From NCBI RefSeq assembly GCF_012275535.1, contig NZ_JAAVTK010000018.1, positions 1-64,000 on the forward strand: a stretch of DNA of 64,000 bases, written 5' to 3'. Numbering within the stretch: the stretch's first letter is position 1; each line of letters opens with the position of its first letter. The notes beneath the pieces were generated by a model. That model was not told the origin of the DNA. It did no database searches and saw only the letters and a list, made by a program, of their open reading frames with translations. Both the position numbers and the translations under genes were made by a program. The DNA comes from Hymenobacter artigasi. GTDB taxonomy: Bacteria > Bacteroidota > Bacteroidia > Cytophagales > Hymenobacteraceae. This document shows positions 53,401 to 59,788 of the stretch, one piece after another.

Positions 53401-53511
53401 GGTATCATCCTTGCTCTCATGGCTCTCCTTTACCGGCATGAACTCGGCAAAGGCCGATTGCATGAACTCCGGGGCGCTTTCCAGTTCCTCAATTCCTTTC
53501 CAGTACTTCAT
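50497..53511 (-). CDS. actB: alternative complex III subunit ActB (molybdopterin-like plus Fe-S domains)
   Basis: A 1004-residue protein counted from MKYWKGIEEL at 53511; an upstream in-frame start adds only spacer. An internal twin-arginine motif (RRDFLK, residues 41-46) followed by a hydrophobic stretch shows Tat export of a folded, cofactor-bearing protein. The region to about 690 resembles the molybdopterin oxidoreductase fold without a cofactor. The C-terminal domain has ferredoxin-type clusters: CIGCGSCVIGC, CQQCNHAPCETVCP, CIGTRYCANNCPYKVRRFNW (three separate short runs) and CSFCVQRI with CAQSCPTDAIVFG. It binds four Fe-S clusters in known complexes. It is preceded by a hairpin at 53606-53651. 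Confidence 0.96.
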   Translation of the reverse strand: MKYWKGIEELESAPEFMQSAFAEFMPVKESHESKDDTSAPRRDFLKLMGFGVGAAVLASCETPVIKAIPYLNKPEEIDPLISNFYASTYFTGSDYNAVLVKAREGRPIKLEGNPESPITKGGLSARAQAAVLSLYDGGRLQHFAIKGQKAEMKQVDQEIRTKLAGTTGRIAIVSHTIISPSTKKAIAEFAARYPNTTHVMYDAQSATGLLQANGGVVPGYDFSKANVIVSLGADFLGTWISPVEYAKQYVVNRKVSTNKRTMSRHFQFETAMSLTGSNADVRVPVKPSQQGAIALALYNAVVSGGSVSTSTPYGKQLATAAAELKASGSAGLVVSGSNDPAVQSLVTAINQALGNGGTTIGTASSNVRQGDDARMAALVNDMNNGSVGAVIFYNANPVFNHPMGDKVKAGIAKVPLTISFNDRLDETGSLCQYSAPDNHWLESWNDFEPKTGFLSLSQPVITPLFTTRQAQESLLHWAGNNTTYYRFLRANWRGITPTDAAWDKVVHDGVAMGTALPAAPAMTAMSAAAAASQLSGAAKQNGVELALYEKVGLSATGCEANNPFLQELPDPISKATWGNYVAIPRAMAITNKWEQGDVVKVTANGHSIELPVLIQPGQTNGTVSIALGYGRTMAGKAGDKVGENAAPLALMANGIQYMNVVTLEKTSATSPIAQTQTHQTLMDRRPVVQENTLANYKKNPKEVTEYEKVSTPDGMEAPSKVSLWQDYQYNNHHWGMAVDLNSCIGCGSCVIGCQTENNTAVVGKQQVINRREMHWMRIDRYYSSDTHKSDFDTKGKVATYAAMEDPSENPQVIFQPMMCQQCNHAPCETVCPVLATTHSSEGLNQMTYNRCIGTRYCANNCPYKVRRFNWFSYYSNEKFEIVNGHMFTDLGRMVLNPDVTVRARGVMEKCSFCVQRIQLGKLEAKKQKRRPVDGEIVTACAQSCPTDAIVFGDMKDPKSRISQLLRREDGERAFHSLDSINVQPNVTYLTKIRNSESEFFGQEA

Positions 53512-53605
53512 TTTTGGGGACTTAGGGACTCGGCAGCTTGGGACTTGGCCCACAGCCGCGAGGTACTTGAATTTATAAGCGAAGTCGTTTTTATTGGGGT
53601 AGGAT

Positions 53606-53651
53606 AACGGGTAGAATCCAAGGAAATCAAGTTTCCACGACTCTACCCGTT
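53606..53651 (-). promoter_or_regulatory. hairpin between actA and actB
   Basis: AACGGGTAGA (53606-53615) pairs exactly with TCTACCCGTT (53642-53651), and inside it GGAAA pairs with TTTCC. The minus-strand 3' flank is not T-rich, so a full terminator is unlikely. It probably affects mRNA processing or stability in the operon. Confidence 0.65.
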
Positions 53652-53657
53652 AGCCAA

Positions 53658-54989
53658 TTAGTAGTGGCACTTCGAGCACTCGGTGCCGCCGTTCGACGAT
53701 ACGGTGAAGGGAGCGCCGGCATTCTTGGTGTCGTGCAGCTTCACGAGGTTGTCGTAGTACTTGTTGTCTTTCGTGTTGAGGGGCATCTCGCGGTGGCAGT
53801 TGATGCACCAGCCCATGGTGAGGGCCGAATATTGGTAAACCACTTCCATGTTCTGGATTGGGCCGTGGCAGGTCTGGCACTGGAGGCCAGCCACCTGCGT
53901 GTGCTGCGAGTGGTTGAAGTACGCCAGGTCAGGCAGGTTGTGAATACGAACCCACTGAATCGGCTGTTTACGCTCGATGGCGCGGTAAATTTTCTTGATT
54001 TCGGGCGACTCCGTCTTAATCTGCGAGTGGCAGTTCATACAGATGTTGGCCGAAGGAATGTTGGCCGACTTGCTCTTGTACACCGACGTGTGGCAGTAGG
54101 CGCAGTTAATCTGGTTGGTACCGGCGTGCAGCTTGTGCGAGAAAGCAATGGGCTGCGTGGGCTGGTAACCTTGGTTCAGGCCAACGGCCATCACGCTTTG
54201 TACGCCTTCGTAAAGTAAAACCAGCGCGAAAACGACACCTACAATACCACGCAGCACGGGCGAGCGGTAAAACTTACCCCAGTCGAAGCGCTGCTCCAGA
54301 ATTTCGATGTCGCGGCCGTCGAGGTCTTTGCGACCACGCAGCACGTCTTTCATCAGATTACCAATGATAACGAGCGTTACCACCAGCACAATCAGCACAA
54401 CTACAAGGACAATGAGGAGGATGTCCATGTATTTGCCAGCGCCGGCTTCGGCACCACTGCCAGCAGCGGCCCCGTCAGCAGCAGGAGCGTTTCCGGCGGT
54501 AACACCGGCTACAGCGGCGGTTTTACCTTCTTCCGAAGTGATGTAAGCAACGATGGAAGTAATTTCCTTGTCCGACAGAGCAAAGGAGGGCATCTGCTGC
54601 TTATTGAATTTGTTGTAGAGCGCTACGGCATACTCATCGCCGCTGGCTACTACTTTGCTGGAGTTCTTAATCCAGGGCAAAAGCCAGGAGATGGGGCGAC
54701 GCTTAGTGATGCCCCCGAGGGCGGGACCAACTACCTGCTCGTTAATGGCATGGCACTGGGCGCAATTGCCTTTGAAGAGGGCATCGCCGGCGGCGATAGC
54801 GGCGGCGTCACCGCCACCGGCAGCCGGGGCAGCAACGGTTGCGGGCGTAGCGGCAGCCGTGGCACCGGGGGTTACCCCCTCTTTTTTCACGGTGGCAGCT
54901 TCCTGGGCCGAAGCCTGCTGGATGCCGGCAAACGTGAGCACTAGCGCCAGCAACAGATGAGGTAAGGAACGAAGTCGAATGCTATTCAT
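53658..54989 (-). CDS. actA: alternative complex III subunit ActA, cytochrome c fusion
   Basis: A 443-residue protein with signal peptide (cleavage near SAQ, 29) and a monoheme cytochrome c domain (CAQCH, residues 76-80, distal Met in QQMPSFAL). An Ala/Gly linker and a membrane helix (LLIVLVVVLIVLVVTLVI, about 195-215) follow, then a second helix and the pentaheme domain typical of ActA. Heme motifs there are CAYCH, CMNCH, CQTCH, CINCH and CSKCH near the C-terminus. That makes six CxxCH motifs in all, against five in a plain ActA. A consensus promoter stands about 45 bp before the ATG, so this is the first gene of the operon. Confidence 0.94.
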   Translation of the reverse strand: MNSIRLRSLPHLLLALVLTFAGIQQASAQEAATVKKEGVTPGATAAATPATVAAPAAGGGDAAAIAAGDALFKGNCAQCHAINEQVVGPALGGITKRRPISWLLPWIKNSSKVVASGDEYAVALYNKFNKQQMPSFALSDKEITSIVAYITSEEGKTAAVAGVTAGNAPAADGAAAGSGAEAGAGKYMDILLIVLVVVLIVLVVTLVIIGNLMKDVLRGRKDLDGRDIEILEQRFDWGKFYRSPVLRGIVGVVFALVLLYEGVQSVMAVGLNQGYQPTQPIAFSHKLHAGTNQINCAYCHTSVYKSKSANIPSANICMNCHSQIKTESPEIKKIYRAIERKQPIQWVRIHNLPDLAYFNHSQHTQVAGLQCQTCHGPIQNMEVVYQYSALTMGWCINCHREMPLNTKDNKYYDNLVKLHDTKNAGAPFTVSSNGGTECSKCHY

Positions 54990-55034
54990 AAGAAAATAGA
55001 CGGTAAAACGAAACGCTAGGGCATTTCAAGGCCA

Positions 55035-55067
55035 CAAATGTAGGTCAGGAATCGTAGGCGGCAAAAA
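55035..55067 (-). promoter_or_regulatory. promoter of the act-cox operon
   Basis: On the minus strand TTTTTG at about 55062-55067 is followed after 19 nt by TACATTTG (55042-55035), an exact fit to the Bacteroidota consensus TTTG-19/20-TAnnTTTG. The actA ATG is about 45 nt downstream. Confidence 0.8.
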
Positions 55068-55421
55068 CTGAAATACAATTTCCGGGCATTGGCAGCCGTT
55101 TACATTGGCCCTTTTGCGGGCTTTTAGCGGCCAGGCAGACGATAAATGGCATCGGATAACGGGGGCTTAACAGCGACAAGAAGCAGCTGACAGCCATAGG
55201 TTAGGCGGTGATTTCTAAAGTACTAAATCGCAACTACTGACCGTGTGATTTGTTAGCTCGCGCCGAGGATTCAGCCGGATATTTTTCCTGTGGCGGACGA
55301 ATTCAAGAGCTAGATTTTACCACCCTCCTACTCCTTATATATATAGGTTACACCAGCCCATGCTGCGGCTAACGAAGTTGCTGCCTGAGGAGTAAGCCCC
55401 GAGCATGGGAGAGGAATTAAC

Positions 55422-55440
55422 GGGTATGAATGCTATACCC
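55422..55440. promoter_or_regulatory. dyad abutting the rpsF promoter
   Basis: GGGTAT and ATACCC, six bases each, separated by seven, form a perfect dyad that ends one base before the -33 TTG of the rpsF promoter. This is a likely operator or stem for a regulator, but the regulator is unknown. Confidence 0.5.
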
Positions 55441-55471
55441 TTGGCAATGTGCCGGAAAGTCAGTACCTTTG
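55441..55471 (+). promoter_or_regulatory. promoter of rpsF-rpsR-rplI
   Basis: TTG at 55441-55443 and TACCTTTG at 55464-55471, spaced 20 nt, match the phylum consensus exactly. The ATG is 43 nt after the box. Confidence 0.85.
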
Positions 55472-55514
55472 CGCCCCAATCAATTTTTTTCACCCACAAT
55501 TCACCCCCATCGTA

Positions 55515-55892
55515 ATGGAACAAAGAAATTACGAGACGGTCTTCATCGTAACTCCCGTATTGAACGAGAGCCAGGTGCAAGAAACGGTCGAGAAGTTCAC
55601 TCAGGTGCTTAAGGAAAATAGCGCCGCCCTTTTGTCAAACGAAGCCTGGGGCCTGCGCAAGCTGGCTTACCCGATTCAAAAGAAGAACACAGGCTACTAT
55701 TTCTGCCTGTCGTACACTGGCGAAGGCAACATCGTAGACGTGCTCGAACTGGCTTTCCGCCGCGACGAGCGTGTTATCCGTTTCCTCACGACTGTGCTCG
55801 ATAAGCACGCCGTGGAGTACAACGCCCGCCGCCGCAACGGCGAAATGAACCAGCAGAAGGCTGCCAAAGAAACCGAAGCCGTAGCCCAATAA
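55515..55892 (+). CDS. rpsF: 30S ribosomal protein S6
   Basis: A 125-residue small-subunit protein that binds the central domain of 16S rRNA together with S18. ATG at 55515 gives the expected N-terminus EQRNYETVFIVTPVLNE. The core contains WGLRKLAYPIQKKNTGYYFCL and FRRDERVIRFLTTVLDKHAVEY. A tail of about 20 residues rich in Lys, Glu and Gln follows, longer than in Escherichia coli. It is the first gene of a conserved three-gene operon with its own promoter. Confidence 0.97.
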   Translation: MEQRNYETVFIVTPVLNESQVQETVEKFTQVLKENSAALLSNEAWGLRKLAYPIQKKNTGYYFCLSYTGEGNIVDVLELAFRRDERVIRFLTTVLDKHAVEYNARRRNGEMNQQKAAKETEAVAQ

Positions 55893-55904
55893 TTTAGCAA
55901 CGAC

Positions 55905-56180
55905 ATGGCATCTCCCGCATTCAACCGCAACAACGACCGGTCGGCTATGAACAAGCCGCAGGACACTCGTAAGAAATATTGCCGCTTCAAGAAGAACGGC
56001 ATCAAGTACGTGGACTACAAAGACCCGAACTTCCTGCTGAAGTTTGTGAACGAGCAGGGCCGCGTGCTGCCCCGTCGCCTCACCGGCACCAGCCTGAAAT
56101 TCCAGCGCAAAGTGACTCAGGCCATCGCTAAGGCCCGCCACTTGGCCCTGATGCCGTACGTAGCCGACGCGTTGAAATAA
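55905..56180 (+). CDS. rpsR: 30S ribosomal protein S18
   Basis: A 91-residue protein that pairs with S6 in the 30S platform. The signature is CRFKKNGIKYVDYKDPNFLLKFVNEQGRV and RRLTGTSLKFQRKVTQAIAKARHLALMPY (each seen in part). It lies 12 bp after rpsF, as in most bacteria. Its TAA stop overlaps the first base of the AT-rich spacer element placed before rplI. Confidence 0.97.
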   Translation: MASPAFNRNNDRSAMNKPQDTRKKYCRFKKNGIKYVDYKDPNFLLKFVNEQGRVLPRRLTGTSLKFQRKVTQAIAKARHLALMPYVADALK

Positions 56181-56264
56181 ATTATAAATTTTGAATTATA
56201 CATTTTGAATTGACTGGGCACGTAAGTCGCTCATTTATGATTCAGAATTTGTAATTTATAATTT
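56180..56264 (+). repeat. AT-rich intercistronic element, copy B
   Basis: Perfect 11-bp terminal arms AATTATAAATT (56180-56190) and AATTTATAATT (56253-56263) surround a GC-richer core (CTGGGCACGTAAGTCGCTC). It aligns with the minus-strand reading of 39654-39568 over most of its length. It starts on the last base of the rpsR stop and ends 9 nt before the rplI ATG. Confidence 0.78.
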
Positions 56265-56272
56265 CTCTTCAA

Positions 56273-56716
56273 ATGGAAATCATCCTCAAAGACGACGTTA
56301 AGGGCCTCGGGTACAAGAACGACATCGTGACCGTGAAATCGGGCTACGGTCGCAACTTCCTGTTGCCGCAGGGTCTGGCCATGCTGGCCGACAAGACGAA
56401 CAAAAAAATCACGGCCGAGAACGTGCGTCAAGCCGCTCACAAAGCCGACAAAATCAAAGGTGACGCCCAAGCCATTGCCGACCAGGTTGGTAACATGGTA
56501 TTGGACATCCTCGCTAAGGTGGGTGAAAGCGGCAAAATCTTTGGTCGCGTAACCACTTTGCAATTGGCCGAAGCGCTGAAAGCTAAAGGTGTGGACATCG
56601 ACCGCAAGCGTTTGTCGTTCGACCAGGAGCCTGCTTCGGCTGGCGACTATACCGCTACGGCTAACCTGCACAAGGAAGTGAAGCACACGATTAACTTCCG
56701 CGTAGTAGCCGAGTAG
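56273..56716 (+). CDS. rplI: 50S ribosomal protein L9
   Basis: A 147-residue large-subunit protein with the two-domain dumbbell shape. The N-terminal domain has EIILKDDVKGLGYKNDIVTVKSGYGRNFLLPQ, the GYxRNxLxP region, followed by a helix and a C-terminal domain with GKIFGRVTTLQLAEALKAKG. ATG at 56273 is the only start that keeps MEIIL. The upstream spacer is taken up by the AT-rich repeat, which separates it from rpsR. A terminator follows 22 bp later. Confidence 0.97.
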   Translation: MEIILKDDVKGLGYKNDIVTVKSGYGRNFLLPQGLAMLADKTNKKITAENVRQAAHKADKIKGDAQAIADQVGNMVLDILAKVGESGKIFGRVTTLQLAEALKAKGVDIDRKRLSFDQEPASAGDYTATANLHKEVKHTINFRVVAE

Positions 56717-56738
56717 TCTCGGTTTCTTTGCTAGTTTG

Positions 56739-56770
56739 AAAAAGCCCTGCCTGCCGGTGGGGCTTTTTTT
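56739..56770 (+). terminator. terminator of the rpsF operon
   Basis: AAAAAGCCC and GGGCTTTTT enclose a GC-rich loop (TGCCTGCCGGTG), followed by further T residues. Confidence 0.88.
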
Positions 56771-56804
56771 ATTCCGGTTCTCGGGCCATAGCCCGGTTAC
56801 GGGC

Positions 56805-56812
56805 TATTTTTG
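56805..56812 (+). promoter_or_regulatory. possible -7 box just before the GSCFA gene
   Basis: TATTTTTG fits TAnnTTTG but ends only 5 nt before the ATG at 56818. If used, the transcript would have almost no leader. No TTG is seen at -33, so support is weak. Confidence 0.35.
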
Positions 56813-56817
56813 CTTTA

Positions 56818-59679
56818 ATGTTTAGAACTGAATTGACAATTGCCCCGGCCACCGGCCAGCTGACGCGCACGGCGCGGGTGCTCACCATGGGCTCGTGCTT
56901 CGCCGACAGCATTGGGGAGCGGCTGGTTTCCAACAAGATAGAGGCGCGGGTGAACCCGTTTGGCACCGTGTTTCAGCCGCTGGCGCTGGCCCGGCTGCTA
57001 CGGGCCGCCGCTGGCGAAGACGTGGATTGGCAGCGGCACCTAGTGCAGGCCCGCGGCCGCTGGCAGAGCTACGACCTGCACGGCAGCATTGGGGCCGATT
57101 CGCCGGTGGAGCTGCTGCAGCACATCCAGGAGTTGGTGCGGCAAACGGGCGAGTTTCTGCGCAATACCGATGTGGTGCTGCTGACGCTGGGCACGGCCTG
57201 GGCCTACCGCCTGCGCGAAACCGGCGAGCTGGTGAGCAACTGCCACAAGCAGTCGAGCGACCTGTTTGTGCGCGAGCTGCTGACGCCGGATGAAATCATC
57301 AACGCCTTGGCAGAAACGCACGCTTACCTGCGCCGCATAAACCCGGAGCTACGCTTTGTACTGACGGTGAGCCCTGTGCGGCATTTAAAAGATACGCTGC
57401 CGCTGAACTCGGTGAGCAAGTCGGTACTGCGGCTGGCTACGCACATTGTGAGCGACCTGCTGCCGGGCGTGGCTTACTTTCCGGCTTACGAGCTGCTAGT
57501 GGATGATTTGCGTGACTACCGCTTTTACGCGGCGGATATGCTGCATCCGTCGGAAGTGGCGGAGGACTACATCTGGGAGAAGTTTACCCGCACGTATTTC
57601 GACGCTGATTTTGGGCGTTTCCGCAAGGAGTGGGCGGCTGTTCGGCAGTCGCTGGGCCACCGGCCGCTGCATGAGGGCGCACCCGAGCACCGGCAGTTCC
57701 TGGAGAGTACCCGCGAAAAGCTGGAGCAGCTTAGCCTACGGAAAGTGGACGTGGCTTATGAGCTGCGCACGGTGCAAACGCGCATTGCGGCACTTCCAGA
57801 GCCGTTGCAGCCGCAACCGACGGCCGATTTGGACGATGATGAGGAGCGGATTGATATTGGCGAGGGCTCGGTAGCGACACGCGTAGCTCCGGCTGGTGAA
57901 GCTGCAACACCTGAAACGGAACAATCAGCTAACGATAATGCTAACGGCCGCCCACCTCGTTTGTCGCCGGAAGAATTCCGGGCGCAGCGAACGGGCCGTT
58001 CGGGCCGACCTGAGCGCGGGCGGCGTGACGGCCGTGGTAAAGGTCAGGTGGCCTCGCTTACCGAAACAGAAGCATTCCAGGCCGCGAGTTTTGGGGAAGC
58101 AGACGAATTTGCGCAACAGCCCTTCCTCGGCGATGAGGGTGCGGCATCGGCAGAGCTAACTCCTGTGGCGGCTGCGCCCGAAGCAACCATTGGCGCACCT
58201 GTTTCGGAACAGGATGCGGATGACCAGGAGCCCGGCCGCAAGAAGAAACGCCGCTCGCGCGGTGGAGCCAAGCGCACCGCACGCAAGCACGCCCTGCGCC
58301 TCGCCGCCGAATCGGAGGTGGATGAAAGCCAGCTGCCAGCCTCGGAAGCGGCTTTGGAAGCGGCGGCCGGCGCATTACCCAACGAGCCGGGCATTCGTCC
58401 GGATGCGCAGAAATCGAGCGTTATCACCAAATCGCAGCCGGTGAAACGGGGTGGCCGACGCAATGAGCCGGGTCGCGTGCCGCGCGTGGAGCTGTTTGCC
58501 GCTCCGGCAGCCGATACGGATTTCGCTACGGAAGCACCTGCTATTCAGGCCGGAGTACCGACGCCGATTGATTTTGCCCCGACGATGGATGCACCGCAGG
58601 TAGTGAGCAGCGATGCGGAGGCAGATTTGACTGCTTCCGGCGCTCCTTCCCGCAACAGCCGCAATCGGAACAAGAAAAAGGCCCGCAAACAAGCGGCTGA
58701 TACCAATACGGCGGGTAGCATCGAGTCGGGTGATTCTGGCCTAGATACCAATCAGCCATTGCCGGTTGCTGGTAGTGAGCAGCCTGCTGCGCCCCGCGAA
58801 TCGGAGCCGGCCCTTGACAGCCAGCGCGGAAATACGCGACAGCCGCAGGAAACAGTGGCAGCGCTGCCGGTAAGCGGGCAGGCTACTGCCGCCGTTTCAG
58901 CGGTGACCGCCGATGCTGCTGATACTGGTGAAGCCTCCGTGGCAAAGCCAGCCGCGGCCAAGCGCACGGGGCGTAAGAGCCGGGCCGCGATTGGTGGCCG
59001 GGCGGAAAAGCCAGCCGTTGATACGCCGGTAATTCCGGTGATGGACCCTACGATTGTTCGTACGCAAGTGGCTGCCGGCCGCATGATGGGCTCCTCGGCC
59101 ACGCTGGTAGCGCAGACTCCCACGCCGAAAGCGGCTGCGACCAAAGCGGTAGCACCCAAGGCTGCTACGGCTAAAGTGGTAACACCGGTAGCGCCTAAAG
59201 CTGCCGTGGCTAAGGCGGCTACTCCGAAAGCTAAACCGGCTAAAGCGGCTGTAGTAGTACCAACGGCTGCCCTGCCTGGCGCACCGGTGGCGGCAACTGC
59301 TACGCCCGCTACAACGACTCCAGCCCCTTCAGCATCGAAGCGTAAACCGGCCGCGAAAGCCAAGGCTGTGGCGGCTCCGGTTTCGCCCGCAGCGCAGGAG
59401 CCGGTTGCTGCTACGAAAGTGGCCCCGGTAGCTGCAATTAAGGCCAAATCAGCTAAGATGGCTCCGAAGCCTGTTGCTGCGGCAGTTGAAAAGAAGGTGG
59501 TGGAGGCAGCTAAGGTGGTACCCAAAAAGGCGGCAGCTAAAACGGCTCCTAAAGTGGTTCTGAAGGCATCAGCGACCAAAGTAGCTGCTCCGAAAAAAGC
59601 AGTAGCCAAGGCTGATAAAGCGGCCCAGCCAGCGGCCAAGACGGCGGCTAAACCCAAAACACCTAAAAAGTCAGCTTAG
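56818..59679 (+). CDS. GSCFA-domain protein with long Lys/Ala/Pro-rich tail
   Basis: A 953-residue protein. Residues 1 to about 315 form a GSCFA domain, an SGNH-hydrolase-like fold named after the motif TMGSCFADSIGERL; the later MLHPSEVAEDYIWEKF holds the Asp/His region. The rest, about 630 residues, is disordered. It runs acidic and Glu/Pro-rich first, then basic patches such as GRKKKRRSRGGAKR, and from about 770 a histone H1-like part built of KAAAPK-type runs (TKAVAPKAATAKVV). Most relatives have only the first domain. The tail could bind nucleic acid or a surface. Codon use follows the neighbours. Enzymatic activity on an ester is inferred. Confidence 0.88.
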   Translation: MFRTELTIAPATGQLTRTARVLTMGSCFADSIGERLVSNKIEARVNPFGTVFQPLALARLLRAAAGEDVDWQRHLVQARGRWQSYDLHGSIGADSPVELLQHIQELVRQTGEFLRNTDVVLLTLGTAWAYRLRETGELVSNCHKQSSDLFVRELLTPDEIINALAETHAYLRRINPELRFVLTVSPVRHLKDTLPLNSVSKSVLRLATHIVSDLLPGVAYFPAYELLVDDLRDYRFYAADMLHPSEVAEDYIWEKFTRTYFDADFGRFRKEWAAVRQSLGHRPLHEGAPEHRQFLESTREKLEQLSLRKVDVAYELRTVQTRIAALPEPLQPQPTADLDDDEERIDIGEGSVATRVAPAGEAATPETEQSANDNANGRPPRLSPEEFRAQRTGRSGRPERGRRDGRGKGQVASLTETEAFQAASFGEADEFAQQPFLGDEGAASAELTPVAAAPEATIGAPVSEQDADDQEPGRKKKRRSRGGAKRTARKHALRLAAESEVDESQLPASEAALEAAAGALPNEPGIRPDAQKSSVITKSQPVKRGGRRNEPGRVPRVELFAAPAADTDFATEAPAIQAGVPTPIDFAPTMDAPQVVSSDAEADLTASGAPSRNSRNRNKKKARKQAADTNTAGSIESGDSGLDTNQPLPVAGSEQPAAPRESEPALDSQRGNTRQPQETVAALPVSGQATAAVSAVTADAADTGEASVAKPAAAKRTGRKSRAAIGGRAEKPAVDTPVIPVMDPTIVRTQVAAGRMMGSSATLVAQTPTPKAAATKAVAPKAATAKVVTPVAPKAAVAKAATPKAKPAKAAVVVPTAALPGAPVAATATPATTTPAPSASKRKPAAKAKAVAAPVSPAAQEPVAATKVAPVAAIKAKSAKMAPKPVAAAVEKKVVEAAKVVPKKAAAKTAPKVVLKASATKVAAPKKAVAKADKAAQPAAKTAAKPKTPKKSA

Positions 59680-59732
59680 CTTTCAGATTTTAGGCTGGTG
59701 AAACCCGGTTAGTTGCGTTATTTATTTCCCAG

Positions 59733-59757
59733 GCCCGGCTTTTTTCGCCGGGTTTGG
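59733..59757 (+). terminator. weak terminator after the GSCFA gene
   Basis: CCCGGC and GCCGGG pair around TTTTTTC, followed by TTTGGTGTTT. The stem is short. Confidence 0.5.
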
Positions 59758-59788
59758 TGTTTCAGCACCTCCCCTACTCCGCTTCTAT

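Larger units (their letters stand above)
54990..55514. other. divergent spacer between actA and rpsF
   Basis: This 525-bp region holds the two divergent promoters listed separately and a dyad next to the rpsF promoter. The middle part, about 55070-55420, has several short AT-rich runs (TTATATATATAGG at 55337) and no coding frame or RNA gene I can support. Confidence 0.6.

Noticed and set aside
55335..55580. 81-codon minus-strand frame between actA and rpsF
   Set aside because: It overlaps the rpsF promoter and the first codons of rpsF, has no family resemblance and no promoter of its own.
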